A stretch of 59,207 bases of DNA from an uncultured Bacilli bacterium (lineage in GTDB: Bacteria; Bacillota_I; Bacilli_A; RF39; UBA660). Within the stretch, counting starts at the first letter, position 1, and every line of letters begins with the position of its first letter. The translations under genes and the position numbers were made by a program. Shown here in pieces: positions 31,715 to 40,101 of the stretch. The notes beneath the pieces are model-generated. The model ran no database searches, was not told the origin of the DNA, and saw nothing but the letters and a program-made list of their open reading frames with translations. The stretch is taken from the NCBI GenBank assembly GCA_910583685.1, contig CAJTXY010000005.1:1-59207 (forward strand). The letters are read 5' to 3'.

Positions 31715-32134
31715 TTACTCACCACCATTTTCTTTCTTTACAAATTTTGTGGCAACTGGTAACTTGTGAGATGCTAGGCGTAGAGCTTCACGAGCAACTT
31801 CTTCTGAAACTCCAGCAATTTCGAACATAATCTTGCCTTCTTTAACGACTGCAACCCATCCTTCGACATTACCTTTACCTTTTCCCTGACGAGTACCAAT
31901 TGGTTTTTTCGTAAGTGGCATATGTGGGAAGATATTGATCCAAACTTTACCACCACGTTTCATATAACGAGTCATTGCAATACGAGCTGCTTCGATTTGG
32001 TTTGCTGTAATCCAAGCACCTTCCTTTGCTTGAAGCCCGTATTCTCCAAAAGATAGTTCACGGTTTCCGCGTGACTTTCCCTCATGAGGTAATCTATGAA
32101 CACGACGATATTTTGTTCTTGATGGTATTAACAT
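31715..32134 (-). CDS. rplP: 50S ribosomal protein L16
   Basis: 139 residues; MLIPSRTKYRRVHRLPHEGKSRGN and IFPHMPLTKKPIGTRQGKGKGNVEGWVAVVK. Standard L16 contacting A-site tRNA. 2 nt after rpsC. Confidence 0.98.
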   Translation of the reverse strand: MLIPSRTKYRRVHRLPHEGKSRGNRELSFGEYGLQAKEGAWITANQIEAARIAMTRYMKRGGKVWINIFPHMPLTKKPIGTRQGKGKGNVEGWVAVVKEGKIMFEIAGVSEEVAREALRLASHKLPVATKFVKKENGGE

Positions 32135-32136
32135 AC

Positions 32137-32790
32137 TTACTTACCTCCTTTACCTTTTTTAGAAGGAAGAATTTCTCCTTTATAAATCCATACTTTAACT
32201 CCGATTTTTCCAAATGTTGTATCTGCTTCTGAAGTTGCATAGTCAACATCTGCTCTTAAAGTATGTAGTGGAATTGTTCCTTCTGTGTATCCTTCGCTAC
32301 GTGCCATATCAGCACCACCTAGACGTCCAGATACACTTGTTTTAATTCCTTTAGCTCCTGCCTTCATTGCATTTCTAATTGCACGTTTTTGAGCCATACG
32401 GAATGATGCTCTGTTACTGATTTGATTTGCAATAGAGTCAGCAACTAATTGAGCATTAATATCAGCTTTTTTGATATCAACGATGGAAATTTGTACATTT
32501 TCGTCTGCTACTTTAGATAATTGTTTTTTAAGTTTTTCTATTTCTTCTCCGCCACGGCCAATCATAACACCAGGTTTAGAAGTGTGTACAATTACTTCGC
32601 ATCTCTTAGCATTTCTTTCAATTTCAACTTTTGCAATTCCGGCATTTTTTAAGTTCTTTTCAAAAAATTTACGGATTTCAATATCTTTTAGTAGTTTCTC
32701 TGAAAAGTCGCTTTTATTTGCATACCATTTTGCTTCCCAGTCTTTATTGATGCCAAGTCTAAGTCCATTAGGATTTACTTTTTGTCCCAT
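32137..32790 (-). CDS. rpsC: 30S ribosomal protein S3
   Basis: 217 residues; MGQKVNPNGLRLGINKDWEAKW, KH domain with IGRGGEEIEKLKKQL (GxxG loop), and GRLGGADMARSEGYTEGTIPLHTLRADVDYA. Part of the mRNA entry helicase site. Confidence 0.98.
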   Translation of the reverse strand: MGQKVNPNGLRLGINKDWEAKWYANKSDFSEKLLKDIEIRKFFEKNLKNAGIAKVEIERNAKRCEVIVHTSKPGVMIGRGGEEIEKLKKQLSKVADENVQISIVDIKKADINAQLVADSIANQISNRASFRMAQKRAIRNAMKAGAKGIKTSVSGRLGGADMARSEGYTEGTIPLHTLRADVDYATSEADTTFGKIGVKVWIYKGEILPSKKGKGGK

Positions 32791-32808
32791 GCGTATGTCC
32801 TCCTTCGA

Positions 32809-33141
32809 TTATTTTGTAGCCACTGTTATTACAATGTGACTAGTTCTTTTATCATTTCTTTTTGTATGTGAACGTGAATCAATTTTTACACGTTTCATTA
32901 CTGGGCCAGCATCTACTCTTGCTTCTTTTACGTATAAGGTTGCAGCATCTGCACCTTCATTGTTTACGGCATTCGCAATTGCTGAAGCTAGTACTTTTTT
33001 GATGAGTCTAGCTGATTTTTTATTAATATTATCTAATATGGTTAACGCATCACTTACATCTTTACCACGGATTGTATCAATTACAATTCTTGCTCTGATA
33101 GGAGATGTTCTTTGTGATTTTGCGATTGCTCTTGCTTCCAT
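32809..33141 (-). CDS. rplV: 50S ribosomal protein L22
   Basis: 110 residues; KSQRTSPIRARIVIDTIRGKDV at the N-terminus and VKRVKIDSRSHTKRNDKRTSHIVI-type tunnel loop (the M-K-R region). Macrolide-relevant exit-tunnel loop looks ordinary. Confidence 0.97.
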   Translation of the reverse strand: MEARAIAKSQRTSPIRARIVIDTIRGKDVSDALTILDNINKKSARLIKKVLASAIANAVNNEGADAATLYVKEARVDAGPVMKRVKIDSRSHTKRNDKRTSHIVITVATK

Positions 33142-33165
33142 ACAATTTCCTCCTAGTCATTATTT

Positions 33166-33435
33166 TTATTTTTTCTTGTCTGAACCATGTCCACCAAATT
33201 TACGAGTTAATGCAAATTCTCCTAATTTATGCCCAACCATGTCTTCTGTAACATAAACTGGTATAAACTCTTTACCGTTGTGAACAGCAAATGTGTGTCC
33301 TATAAAATCAGGAAAAATAGTGGAACGGCGTGACCATGTTTTAATGACTTCTTTTTTTCCAGACTTATTTAATTCGCGTACCCTTTTTAATAGCTTCGCA
33401 TTAACATAAGGGCCTTTTTTTAAACTTCTAGCCAT
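33166..33435 (-). CDS. rpsS: 30S ribosomal protein S19
   Basis: 89 residues; MARSLKKGPYVNAKLLKRV and SRRSTIFPDFIGHTFAVHNGKEFIPVYVTEDMVGHKLGEF. Normal length and order after rplB. Confidence 0.98.
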   Translation of the reverse strand: MARSLKKGPYVNAKLLKRVRELNKSGKKEVIKTWSRRSTIFPDFIGHTFAVHNGKEFIPVYVTEDMVGHKLGEFALTRKFGGHGSDKKK

Positions 33436-33452
33436 TTTTTAATCATCCTTTC

Positions 33453-34283
33453 CTATTTACCATTACGACGACGTACAATAAACTTATCAGATTGTTTTTT
33501 CTTACGTGTCTTATATCCAAGTGCAGGTTTACCCCAAGGGGTTACTGGTGCTTTACGTCCAATTGGTGCACGTCCTTCTCCACCACCGTGTGGATGGTCG
33601 TTAGGGTTCATAACAGAACCACGAACTGTTGGACGGATTCCCATATGACGACTTCTTCCTGCTTTTCCAAGTTTTACAAGAGATGCGTCTTCATTTCCAA
33701 CTTCACCAATCGTTGCCATACAAGTTCCAAGTACTTTTCTTTGTTCTCCACTTGATAAACGTAGCATTACATAGGCACCTTCACGTCCAAGAATTTGAGC
33801 AGAAGTTCCAGCACTTCTTGCTAGTTCTCCACCTTTTCCAGGACGAAGCTCAATATTATGTACCATAGTACCTACTGGAATTGCCATTAATGGTAAGGCA
33901 TTTCCTACTTTGATATCTGCATTTTCTCCTGCAGAAATCACTGCACCTACTTTTAATCCCTTTGGAGCTAAAATATATCTTTTTTCTCCATCTTTATAAT
34001 TGATTAATGCAATATTTGCCGTTCTGTTTGGATCATATTCAATGCTTGCTACAACACCAGGTACTTCAAGTTTGTTTCTTTTAAAATCAATGATACGGTA
34101 TTTTCTTTTTACACCGCCACCTTGATGACGAACTGTAATCTTCCCTTGATTATTACGTCCACTTTTCTTCTGCAAACGAACTGTTAGACTTTTTTCAGGA
34201 GTAGATTTTGTTAATTCTTCATTTACTAGCGTACTCATTTTACGGCGTCCAGGTGTCGTTGGCTTATAATTTCTAATTGCCAT
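33453..34283 (-). CDS. rplB: 50S ribosomal protein L2
   Basis: 276 residues; KPTTPGRRKMSTL start and the peptidyl-transferase-associated PHGGGEGRAPIGRKAPVTPWGKP segment near the C-terminus. Standard. Confidence 0.98.
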   Translation of the reverse strand: MAIRNYKPTTPGRRKMSTLVNEELTKSTPEKSLTVRLQKKSGRNNQGKITVRHQGGGVKRKYRIIDFKRNKLEVPGVVASIEYDPNRTANIALINYKDGEKRYILAPKGLKVGAVISAGENADIKVGNALPLMAIPVGTMVHNIELRPGKGGELARSAGTSAQILGREGAYVMLRLSSGEQRKVLGTCMATIGEVGNEDASLVKLGKAGRSRHMGIRPTVRGSVMNPNDHPHGGGEGRAPIGRKAPVTPWGKPALGYKTRKKKQSDKFIVRRRNGK

Positions 34284-34295
34284 AATTCATCCTCC

Positions 34296-34577
34296 TTAAC
34301 CAAGTGAGATTGTTTGACCTTCTTCTAGGGTAACAATTGCTTTTTTCACGCGATTTGTCATTCCAGAGTAACGTCCAACTCTCTTCTTTTTAGGTTTTAC
34401 ATTTAATGTAGAAATACTTTTTACTTTTACATTAAATAGTTTTTCAATAGCACTTTTAATTTCTGTTTTATTAGCTTTTGGATCTACTAGAAAAGCATAC
34501 TTTCCCATAGAACTTAAGCTTTGTGATTTTTCAGTAATTACTGGTGCTTTAATAATTTCTAAGTATTTAGTATCCAT
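34296..34577 (-). CDS. rplW: 50S ribosomal protein L23
   Basis: 93 residues; IIKAPVITEKSQSL and FLVDPKANKTEIKSAIEKLFNVKV. Tunnel-exit docking site for trigger factor and SRP. Shares one nucleotide with the rplD stop. Confidence 0.97.
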   Translation of the reverse strand: MDTKYLEIIKAPVITEKSQSLSSMGKYAFLVDPKANKTEIKSAIEKLFNVKVKSISTLNVKPKKKRVGRYSGMTNRVKKAIVTLEEGQTISLG

Positions 34578-35209
34578 TAACGAAGCACCTCCTCAATTTG
34601 TGATAATGCTTTTTCTGTTACTAGCATCATATCTGAGTTTACTAAATCTAAAACGTTAATTTCATCAGCATAGATTAATGCTATATTTTGAAGATTTCTT
34701 GCTGATAGAATTACGTTTTCTTCGTAACTTTCGTTTTCCATTACGATTAGCACTTTCTTATCACTTAACTTTAATGTATTTAGTAATGAAACCATTTCCT
34801 TTGTTTTTGGTGTTGTGAATACTAATTCTTCAATTACCATAATTTCATTATCTTGTGCTTTATGTGCTAAAGCAGATCTTAATGCTAGGCGTCTTTCTTT
34901 TCTGTTTTGTTTTTTACTATAATCTCTTGGTACTGGTGTTCCATAACGTCCACCACCTACCCATTGCACTGAACGGATAGAACCTTGACGAGCATGACCT
35001 GTTCCTTTTTGTCTCCAAGGCTTTCTTCCTCCACCTCTTACTTCAGAACGGGTTTTAGTACTATGTGTACCTTGTCTTAATGATGCTTGTGTTAAGATAA
35101 TAGCATCATATAGGACTTTATCATTTGGGGTAATTCCATAAATTTCTTCATTTAGTTTGATATCATTAATTTTTTCACCTTTAAGGTTTAAAAGATCTAT
35201 TTTTTTCAT
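34577..35209 (-). CDS. rplD: 50S ribosomal protein L4
   Basis: 210 residues; TRSEVRGGGRKPWRQKGTGHARQGSIRSVQWVGGG is the exit-tunnel loop region, RDYSKKQNRKERRLALRSAL follows. In other bacteria L4 represses its own S10 operon via the leader; the structured leader at 36402-36518 could allow this. Confidence 0.98.
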   Translation of the reverse strand: MKKIDLLNLKGEKINDIKLNEEIYGITPNDKVLYDAIILTQASLRQGTHSTKTRSEVRGGGRKPWRQKGTGHARQGSIRSVQWVGGGRYGTPVPRDYSKKQNRKERRLALRSALAHKAQDNEIMVIEELVFTTPKTKEMVSLLNTLKLSDKKVLIVMENESYEENVILSARNLQNIALIYADEINVLDLVNSDMMLVTEKALSQIEEVLR

Positions 35210-35271
35210 ACCTTTTCTCCTCCTTTCATCACATTATTATGTATTGTAAAATTCTATTTTGTTTTTCTTAT

Positions 35272-36072
35272 TTATTCTTGTGATGATTTTTCTTCTTCTG
35301 CTGCAACAGCTTGTTCTTCTTCGCTTGCTTCTTTTGTCTCTACTGTTTCAGTAGTCTCTTCTGCAGCTTCTACCATTTCTTCTGCTACTTTTTCATTTAC
35401 AGATTCTTCTACATAAGTAATTAAATCTGCTTTTTCTACTTTCGCATTTGGCTTTTTAACAGCTGTTTTGATGATAACTAATGATTTCTTTGGTCCTGGA
35501 ACATTTCCTTTGATTAAAATCAAACTATTTTCAGTATCTATTGCTACAATTTCTAGGTTTTGTACTGTTCTTTGTACATTTCCCATTTGTCCAGGAAGTT
35601 TTTTACCTTTTAGAACGTGCATTGGTCTCATTGTTCCAAGAGAACCTACACCTCTATGGTATTGTGAACCGTGTCCCATAGGTCCACGAGATTGATTGTG
35701 ACGTTTAATTACACCTTGGTACCCCTTACCTTTGCTAATTCCTGTTACGTCAACAATTTCTCCTTCTTCGAAGATATCTACATTAATTACTTGTCCTAGT
35801 GTATAATCTTCTGCATTTACTCCTCTAATTTCTCTTAAGAAGCGCTTAGGCTCAGTACCAGCTTTCTTGGTATGACCTTGTTCTGGCTTATTGCTTAGTT
35901 TTGCTCTTTTTGTACAGGTTGCAAGTTGTACAGCAACATAGCCATCTTTTTCTACTGTTTTGATTTGTGTTACCACATTTGGTTCTACTTCAACAACAGT
36001 AACCGGAATTAGTTTTCCATCTTTTGTGAAAACTTGAGTCATTCCGACTTTTTTACCTAAGATTCCTTTCAT
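35272..36072 (-). CDS. rplC: 50S ribosomal protein L3 with acidic C-terminal extension
   Basis: Residues 1 to about 208 are standard L3: GILGKKVGMTQVF, the central loop SRGPMGHGSQYHRGVGSLGTMRP, and KGNVPGPKKSLVIIKTAVK. The protein then continues for about 55 residues rich in Glu and Ala (VEAAEETTETVETKEASEEE...). Usual L3 has about 205-210 residues, so this tail is extra, strongly acidic and low-complexity. Its reading frame is continuous and precedes a 62-nt gap before rplD. Function of the tail is unknown. Confidence 0.96.
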   Translation of the reverse strand: MKGILGKKVGMTQVFTKDGKLIPVTVVEVEPNVVTQIKTVEKDGYVAVQLATCTKRAKLSNKPEQGHTKKAGTEPKRFLREIRGVNAEDYTLGQVINVDIFEEGEIVDVTGISKGKGYQGVIKRHNQSRGPMGHGSQYHRGVGSLGTMRPMHVLKGKKLPGQMGNVQRTVQNLEIVAIDTENSLILIKGNVPGPKKSLVIIKTAVKKPNAKVEKADLITYVEESVNEKVAEEMVEAAEETTETVETKEASEEEQAVAAEEEKSSQE

Positions 36073-36089
36073 TATTATTTCCTCCTAAA

Positions 36090-36401
36090 TTATTTTGTCT
36101 TGATGTCAATATCCACACCGCTAGGTAAATCTAAATGCGCTAAGGCATCGATCGTTTCCTTGCTTGGATTTTTGATATCAATTAGCCTTTTGTGTGTACG
36201 CATTTCGAATTGTTCACGACTATCTTTATATTTGTGAACAGCTCTTAGGATTGTGAACTTTTCAATTTCAGTTGGAAGTGGTACTGGACCTGAGATTTCT
36301 CCACCTGATCTTTTGATTGTTTCTACAATCTTTGTTACGGCATTGTCTAATATTCTGTGATCATATGCTTTCATACGAATACGAACTTTTGCTGTTGACA
36401 T
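36090..36401 (-). CDS. rpsJ: 30S ribosomal protein S10
   Basis: 103 residues; KVRIRMKAYDHRILDNAVTKIVET and SREQFEMRTHKRLIDIKNPSKETIDALAHLDLPSGVDIDIK. First gene of the S10-spc-alpha gene line, behind a promoter and structured leader. GGGAGG precedes its ATG at 36399-36401. Confidence 0.98.
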   Translation of the reverse strand: MSTAKVRIRMKAYDHRILDNAVTKIVETIKRSGGEISGPVPLPTEIEKFTILRAVHKYKDSREQFEMRTHKRLIDIKNPSKETIDALAHLDLPSGVDIDIKTK

Positions 36402-36518
36402 TTTAAATCCTCCCTTCGCCTATATCTAGTATAGACTCGCTCCGTGCAAATAACCCGATATCTGATTAACAACTTAACCCGGTGTATCGGCAACCTCACA
36501 CATCTAAGCAGTCACACG
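36402..36518 (-). ncRNA. S10 operon leader RNA
   Basis: The roughly 117-nt transcribed leader holds conserved-looking blocks, read on the minus strand: GTGACTGCTTAGATGTGTGA, GAGGTTGCCGATACACCGGG and CACGGAGCGAGTC. CCGATA (36490-36485 in RNA order) pairs with TATCGG (36460-36455). Similar sequences precede rpsJ in many Firmicutes, to my recollection, and are thought to mediate L4-type autoregulation. Mechanism in this organism is inferred. Confidence 0.65.
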
Positions 36519-36524
36519 TATTTA

Positions 36525-36554
36525 ATTATAGCATGGTATTTCTTTATTTTGCAA
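36525..36554 (-). promoter_or_regulatory. S10 operon promoter
   Basis: Minus strand -35 TTGCAA (36549-36554), 18-nt spacer, -10 TATAAT (36525-36530). Only clear promoter for the long ribosomal gene line. Confidence 0.8.
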
Positions 36555-36588
36555 GGCTTTTTTGTATTTTTTTCACTTTATTTTCCTT

Positions 36589-36631
36589 ATAATAAAAAAG
36601 AAATAAACCATTACCTATTTCTTTTTATTAT
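36589..36631 (-). terminator. Terminator of dinB
   Basis: Long A/T-rich hairpin: 36589-36605 (ATAATAAAAAAGAAATA) with 36616-36631, one mismatch, 10-nt loop. It isolates dinB from the S10 promoter. Confidence 0.75.
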
Positions 36632-36659
36632 TTTATTCTCTATTTTATACTACTTTTCT

Positions 36660-37889
36660 CTATTCTTTTCTTTTATATTTATTGTTATCATTGTCTTCTC
36701 CTAATAGTTTTAAGGAAGCTGGGGCAATTTTAGTCCCACCATATTTTCTATTGATTTCGTCTAATGTCTTTTGAATTTTGTCATCTTCTTCTTTTTCGTT
36801 ATTTTCATCAAAGAGCGAAAGCTGCTTTTCGCGTTTTTCTGTTAGGTTTGCAAGACGCAGTCCAATGAGACGAATGGGGTCTTCTTTCCAATTTTTCTCA
36901 AATATCTCTTTTGCTGTTTTATAAATTTCTTCTGTTTTATCTGTAGCGTTAAATAATCCCATTTGAGCCGAATAACTTATAAACCTATTATTTTTAAAGA
37001 TAACAGCTACTGTTTTTGTGTATTGTTTTTTATAACGAAGTTCCCTTGCCACTTCTTCTGTTTGACGGAATAATACTTCTTTTAGTTTTTCTTCATCATC
37101 ATAATCATAGGGTAGCGTTTCTGAGATACTGATACTTTCATTTTTGCTGGAGTGTGCTTCTACTTTAGAAGTATCAATTCCATTGGCAGCCTCCTTTAAA
37201 TACGTGCTTTGATTTTTAAAATGTTTATAAAGGAGAGTATCTGGGCTTTCTGCTAAGTCTTTTACTTTTTTAATATTTAATTTCTGGAGCTCTAGTGCTG
37301 TTTTCTTTCCTACCATAAACAAGTCTTTAACAGGAAGAGGCCATAATTTTTCTTTTATCTCATCTTTAAATAAGGTATGTACTTTATCTGGTTTTTCGAA
37401 GTCTGAGGCCATCTTAGCACAAAGTTTATTATTTGCTATTCCAATATTTACAGTATAGCCAAATTTATTTTTTATTTCTTCTTTGATGGAATAGGCAAGC
37501 TTTATGTAATCTTTATAAAGATAAGAGGTTCCTGTCATATCTAAAAAGCACTCATCTACTGAAAATTGTTCCATTACTGGGGTATATTGTGATAAATATT
37601 TCATTAATTCTCTCGATTTTTCATAATACCATTTATAATTTGGTGAAAATATCTGTAAAGTAGGGCATTTCTTTTTGGCAGAATAAAGAGTTTCTGCGGT
37701 TACTACTCCAAATCTTTTTGCAATAGGAGATTTCGCTAAAACAATACCTCGTCTTTTGGTTTCATCTCCTCCAATAATTGCTGGTATTTTTCTGATATCC
37801 TGTTTATAGCCTTGTTTTAAAAGCAAAACTGCACTCCAAGACAAAAAAGCATTATTTACATCAATATGGAATATAATTCGCTCTTTCAT
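36660..37889 (-). CDS. dinB: DNA polymerase IV (Y-family, DinB-like)
   Basis: Start at ATG 37887-37889 with AGGAGG 7 nt upstream; the longer frame to 37937 runs through the promoter. 409 residues. Catalytic carboxylates lie in FHIDVNNAFLSW (start of palm) and VDECFLDMTG. Helix-hairpin-helix region LPVKDLFMVGKKTALELQKLNIKKVKDL. Little-finger domain follows, and QLSLFD near residue 360 is a beta-clamp binding peptide. Translesion polymerase. Its promoter carries a LexA-like box. Confidence 0.95.
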   Translation of the reverse strand: MKERIIFHIDVNNAFLSWSAVLLLKQGYKQDIRKIPAIIGGDETKRRGIVLAKSPIAKRFGVVTAETLYSAKKKCPTLQIFSPNYKWYYEKSRELMKYLSQYTPVMEQFSVDECFLDMTGTSYLYKDYIKLAYSIKEEIKNKFGYTVNIGIANNKLCAKMASDFEKPDKVHTLFKDEIKEKLWPLPVKDLFMVGKKTALELQKLNIKKVKDLAESPDTLLYKHFKNQSTYLKEAANGIDTSKVEAHSSKNESISISETLPYDYDDEEKLKEVLFRQTEEVARELRYKKQYTKTVAVIFKNNRFISYSAQMGLFNATDKTEEIYKTAKEIFEKNWKEDPIRLIGLRLANLTEKREKQLSLFDENNEKEEDDKIQKTLDEINRKYGGTKIAPASLKLLGEDNDNNKYKRKE

Positions 37890-37908
37890 AGAAATTCCTC
37901 CTGTTTTT

Positions 37909-37937
37909 ATTATAGAACATATTTTCGCACCTTTCAA
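37909..37937 (-). promoter_or_regulatory. dinB promoter with LexA/DinR-like box
   Basis: Minus strand -35 TTGAAA (37932-37937), spacer 17, -10 TATAAT (37909-37914). Between them, CGAAAATATGTTCT (37927-37914) matches the Gram-positive SOS box CGAACATATGTTCG at 12 of 14 positions. Repressor binding there would block the promoter. Confidence 0.65.
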
Positions 37938-37974
37938 CCGAACATAGTAAAGTTAATAAAAAAACAGGAAATTT

Positions 37975-38853
37975 TTAATTTCTGTTTCTTCCACTTGGTA
38001 CTATATTTTTTACTTTTTGTCTTGTTAAATAATCTAGTCCTTCATTTATTCTATCTATTTCTGCCTGGTGTTCTGTAATTAAATTTGTATGGTAGGCTAT
38101 CTGTTTTTTAGCATCTTCTACTATTTCCTGATGATTTGTGCTACCTTCAAGTGTTTTTAGAAATTGTAATAGATTCATACGAGCCTGATCTAGATTGCTA
38201 TTTTCTGTTTTTGGTTCTTTTATTAATTGCGAATTAAACCGTCCTAAAATTTCACTTTCTTTTATATATTGTTTAGTATATCTTATATTTCCTGAGTGTT
38301 CGACTTTACTATTCGTTATTTTTAGAGTCCCTACTGTGAGATCATTTAAAGTTAGCCCTTGTACGTTTTCTAGTTCTACTAATTGAGGTTTTCCTGTAAA
38401 AAAGATTGCCGACTTGACTGCATTTCCTGTTATCTTCAATGTGCCTTTTCCTCTTAAATAATAATCCATAGTATGTATACCAGGAAAATCTCTATCATTT
38501 AAAACTAACTCTACTGATGGGTTTTCATAAAGATACATACTTCTACTCAATAATTCCGTTGTAGATATTTGAGGATTTTCTATCACTATACTCCCTCTTT
38601 TAAGCGTTAGTCTGTTTCCTATCAAACAGTTTTTTAATATTACTACTGTATTTATATTTTTACATTGAATTGTACTATATTGATCGAGAGTAAAATCTTG
38701 CAAACATAACAGGTCTATATTCTCAGGAACTATATATTCACTGGTATTACCTTTTGTATATTTTCTATATGCTTGTGATTTTCCATACAATTTATACTGT
38801 AAGGTATTCATAGCCTTTAATTTATCATTTTCCATCCAACGGATTGTTGCCAT
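37975..38853 (-). CDS. Unknown protein, beta-strand-repeat plus C-terminal coiled coil (292 aa)
   Basis: I do not recognise a family. Residues about 45-200 alternate short strands in a periodic way (TVVILKNCLIGNRLTLKRGSIVIENP; KGTLKITGNAVKSAIFF; LVELENVQGLTLNDLTVGTLKITNSKVEHSG), as in right-handed beta-helix or pectate-lyase-like folds. Residues about 210-280 form a predicted coiled coil, ending LTRQKVKNIVPSGRNRN. It is a diverged paralogue of the next gene (38908-39957), which has the same layout and the end KLMKRKVREIVPTINRK. No signal peptide, so probably cytoplasmic. GGAAGGGAG precedes the ATG. Confidence 0.7.
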   Translation of the reverse strand: MATIRWMENDKLKAMNTLQYKLYGKSQAYRKYTKGNTSEYIVPENIDLLCLQDFTLDQYSTIQCKNINTVVILKNCLIGNRLTLKRGSIVIENPQISTTELLSRSMYLYENPSVELVLNDRDFPGIHTMDYYLRGKGTLKITGNAVKSAIFFTGKPQLVELENVQGLTLNDLTVGTLKITNSKVEHSGNIRYTKQYIKESEILGRFNSQLIKEPKTENSNLDQARMNLLQFLKTLEGSTNHQEIVEDAKKQIAYHTNLITEHQAEIDRINEGLDYLTRQKVKNIVPSGRNRN

Positions 38854-38907
38854 TCTGTTTTCTCCCTTCCTTTATTTTCAATAGAAAAGTGACTAATATT
38901 TCGTAGC

Positions 38908-39957
38908 TTATTTTCTGTTTATTGTCGGCACTATTTCTCTTACTTTTCGTTTCATCAGTTTATTTTCTACTGTCGTTGTTATTTGTTCTTGTTGTGATTG
39001 AAGTTTTGCAATTTCCTCTTGCTCTTTTACTATTAATTCTGCATATTTTTCTATTTGTTCTTGGTGAGACTTTATTGTTGGAGAAAAGTATCTATTCATT
39101 TTGTCAGACATTTCTGTCGACTGATTTCCTATTCCTTGTTTTGCTTTTTCTCTAATTGTTTTTAACAATGATATCATCGTAGTCCTACTGCTTGCCTGAT
39201 CTCCAGACTCTATGTCATCATTAAAATATAGTCTTCCATCCTTTGGACTATAGTTTCCATTTGGAAGCACTATATATGATGATTCTAAGACTGTATTGTT
39301 CATACTTAAACTTTCACTTTCTAAGCGTAATACAGGTGGATTATTAGAACTAATTGTACTATTTTCTATTTGTAAATCCCCTCTTTTTATATGTATTCCA
39401 ATTTTTTCTAGCTTACTATCCTTTATTGTCATTGTTCTTGCATTATTTGCTTCAAAAGTACAATTAACGGCATTCAAATCTTTTATTTCGACATAATCAA
39501 TATGGCCATATATATCGAAAAATGAATCAATCGCTGTTCCTGTAATCGCTAGTTCTTTTACTCCGACTCTTGTTTCATAACTTATTATGTTATTCATAGG
39601 TTCCTTATCATCCAATCGCCATTCTACTCGGTCATTATTACGAAAAGACATAGTGATAGGTCTTGAGGAATAGCTTCCCTTTACTTTTGGGGCCTCTATT
39701 ACAATATTGCCACCATAAAAATTTATATTATTGAACCAACAATTTTCCAATAATACTACTGTATCTTTATTTTTACAGAAAAATTTAGAAGCACTTTCCA
39801 GATTACAATTTTTCATATGTAACCATTCTATATCTTCTGAAATTGTATACTCCTTGTCGTTTAAGAGATTTTTCGTAACTGAAAAGATGTCTTTTTTTCT
39901 AAAGAATATATTTCTTTTTCCTTCTTTTCCATTCTTTATATAAGTAATTTCTGACAT
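38908..39957 (-). CDS. Unknown protein, beta-strand-repeat plus C-terminal coiled coil (349 aa)
   Basis: Start placed at ATG 39955-39957 (MSEITYIKNGKEGKRN), which has AAGGA upstream; the longer frame to 40011 lacks one. Same architecture as its downstream paralogue: N-terminal strand pair, then recurring beta-helix-like rungs (TVVLLENCWFNNINFYGGNIVIEAP; VEIKDLNAVNCTFEANNARTMTIKDSKLEKIGIHIKRGDLQIENSTISSNN), then a Gln/Glu-rich coiled coil (EQIEKYAELIVKEQEEIAKLQSQQEQI) and a basic tail. The matching phrases NTVVILKNC and DTVVLLENC show common descent. The pair could form filaments or a scaffold, bactofilin-like in spirit, but this is speculation. Confidence 0.7.
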   Translation of the reverse strand: MSEITYIKNGKEGKRNIFFRKKDIFSVTKNLLNDKEYTISEDIEWLHMKNCNLESASKFFCKNKDTVVLLENCWFNNINFYGGNIVIEAPKVKGSYSSRPITMSFRNNDRVEWRLDDKEPMNNIISYETRVGVKELAITGTAIDSFFDIYGHIDYVEIKDLNAVNCTFEANNARTMTIKDSKLEKIGIHIKRGDLQIENSTISSNNPPVLRLESESLSMNNTVLESSYIVLPNGNYSPKDGRLYFNDDIESGDQASSRTTMISLLKTIREKAKQGIGNQSTEMSDKMNRYFSPTIKSHQEQIEKYAELIVKEQEEIAKLQSQQEQITTTVENKLMKRKVREIVPTINRK

Positions 39958-40053
39958 AATAATCCTTCTTTCCCGTTTTCTTATACTATCATACTTATTT
40001 TTTGAAAACAAGCACTTACTTAGATAATTTATTCTTATAAGGAAAGCTATATT

Positions 40054-40080
40054 AAAAGCTCTTTTATAAAAAGAGCTTTT
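40054..40080. terminator. Terminator after gpmI
   Basis: AAAAGCTCTTTT (40054-40065) pairs with AAAAGAGCTTTT (40069-40080); A/T tracts lie at both ends, so it can act in either direction. Confidence 0.7.
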
Positions 40081-40097
40081 CCACAGAACCTTGTGGA
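40080..40097 (-). terminator. Second hairpin after gpmI (TCCACA/TGTGGA)
   Basis: TCCACA (40080-40085) and TGTGGA (40092-40097) with a 6-nt loop, immediately preceding the main terminator on the minus strand. A similar TCCACA/TGTGGA hairpin ends the nucleoside kinase gene. Confidence 0.5.
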
Positions 40098-40101
40098 TAT
40101 T

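Noticed and set aside
32471..32839. 122-aa plus-strand frame opposite rpsC
   Set aside because: A mirror of the rpsC coding strand, Ser/Phe/Leu-rich, with no promoter or ribosome site.
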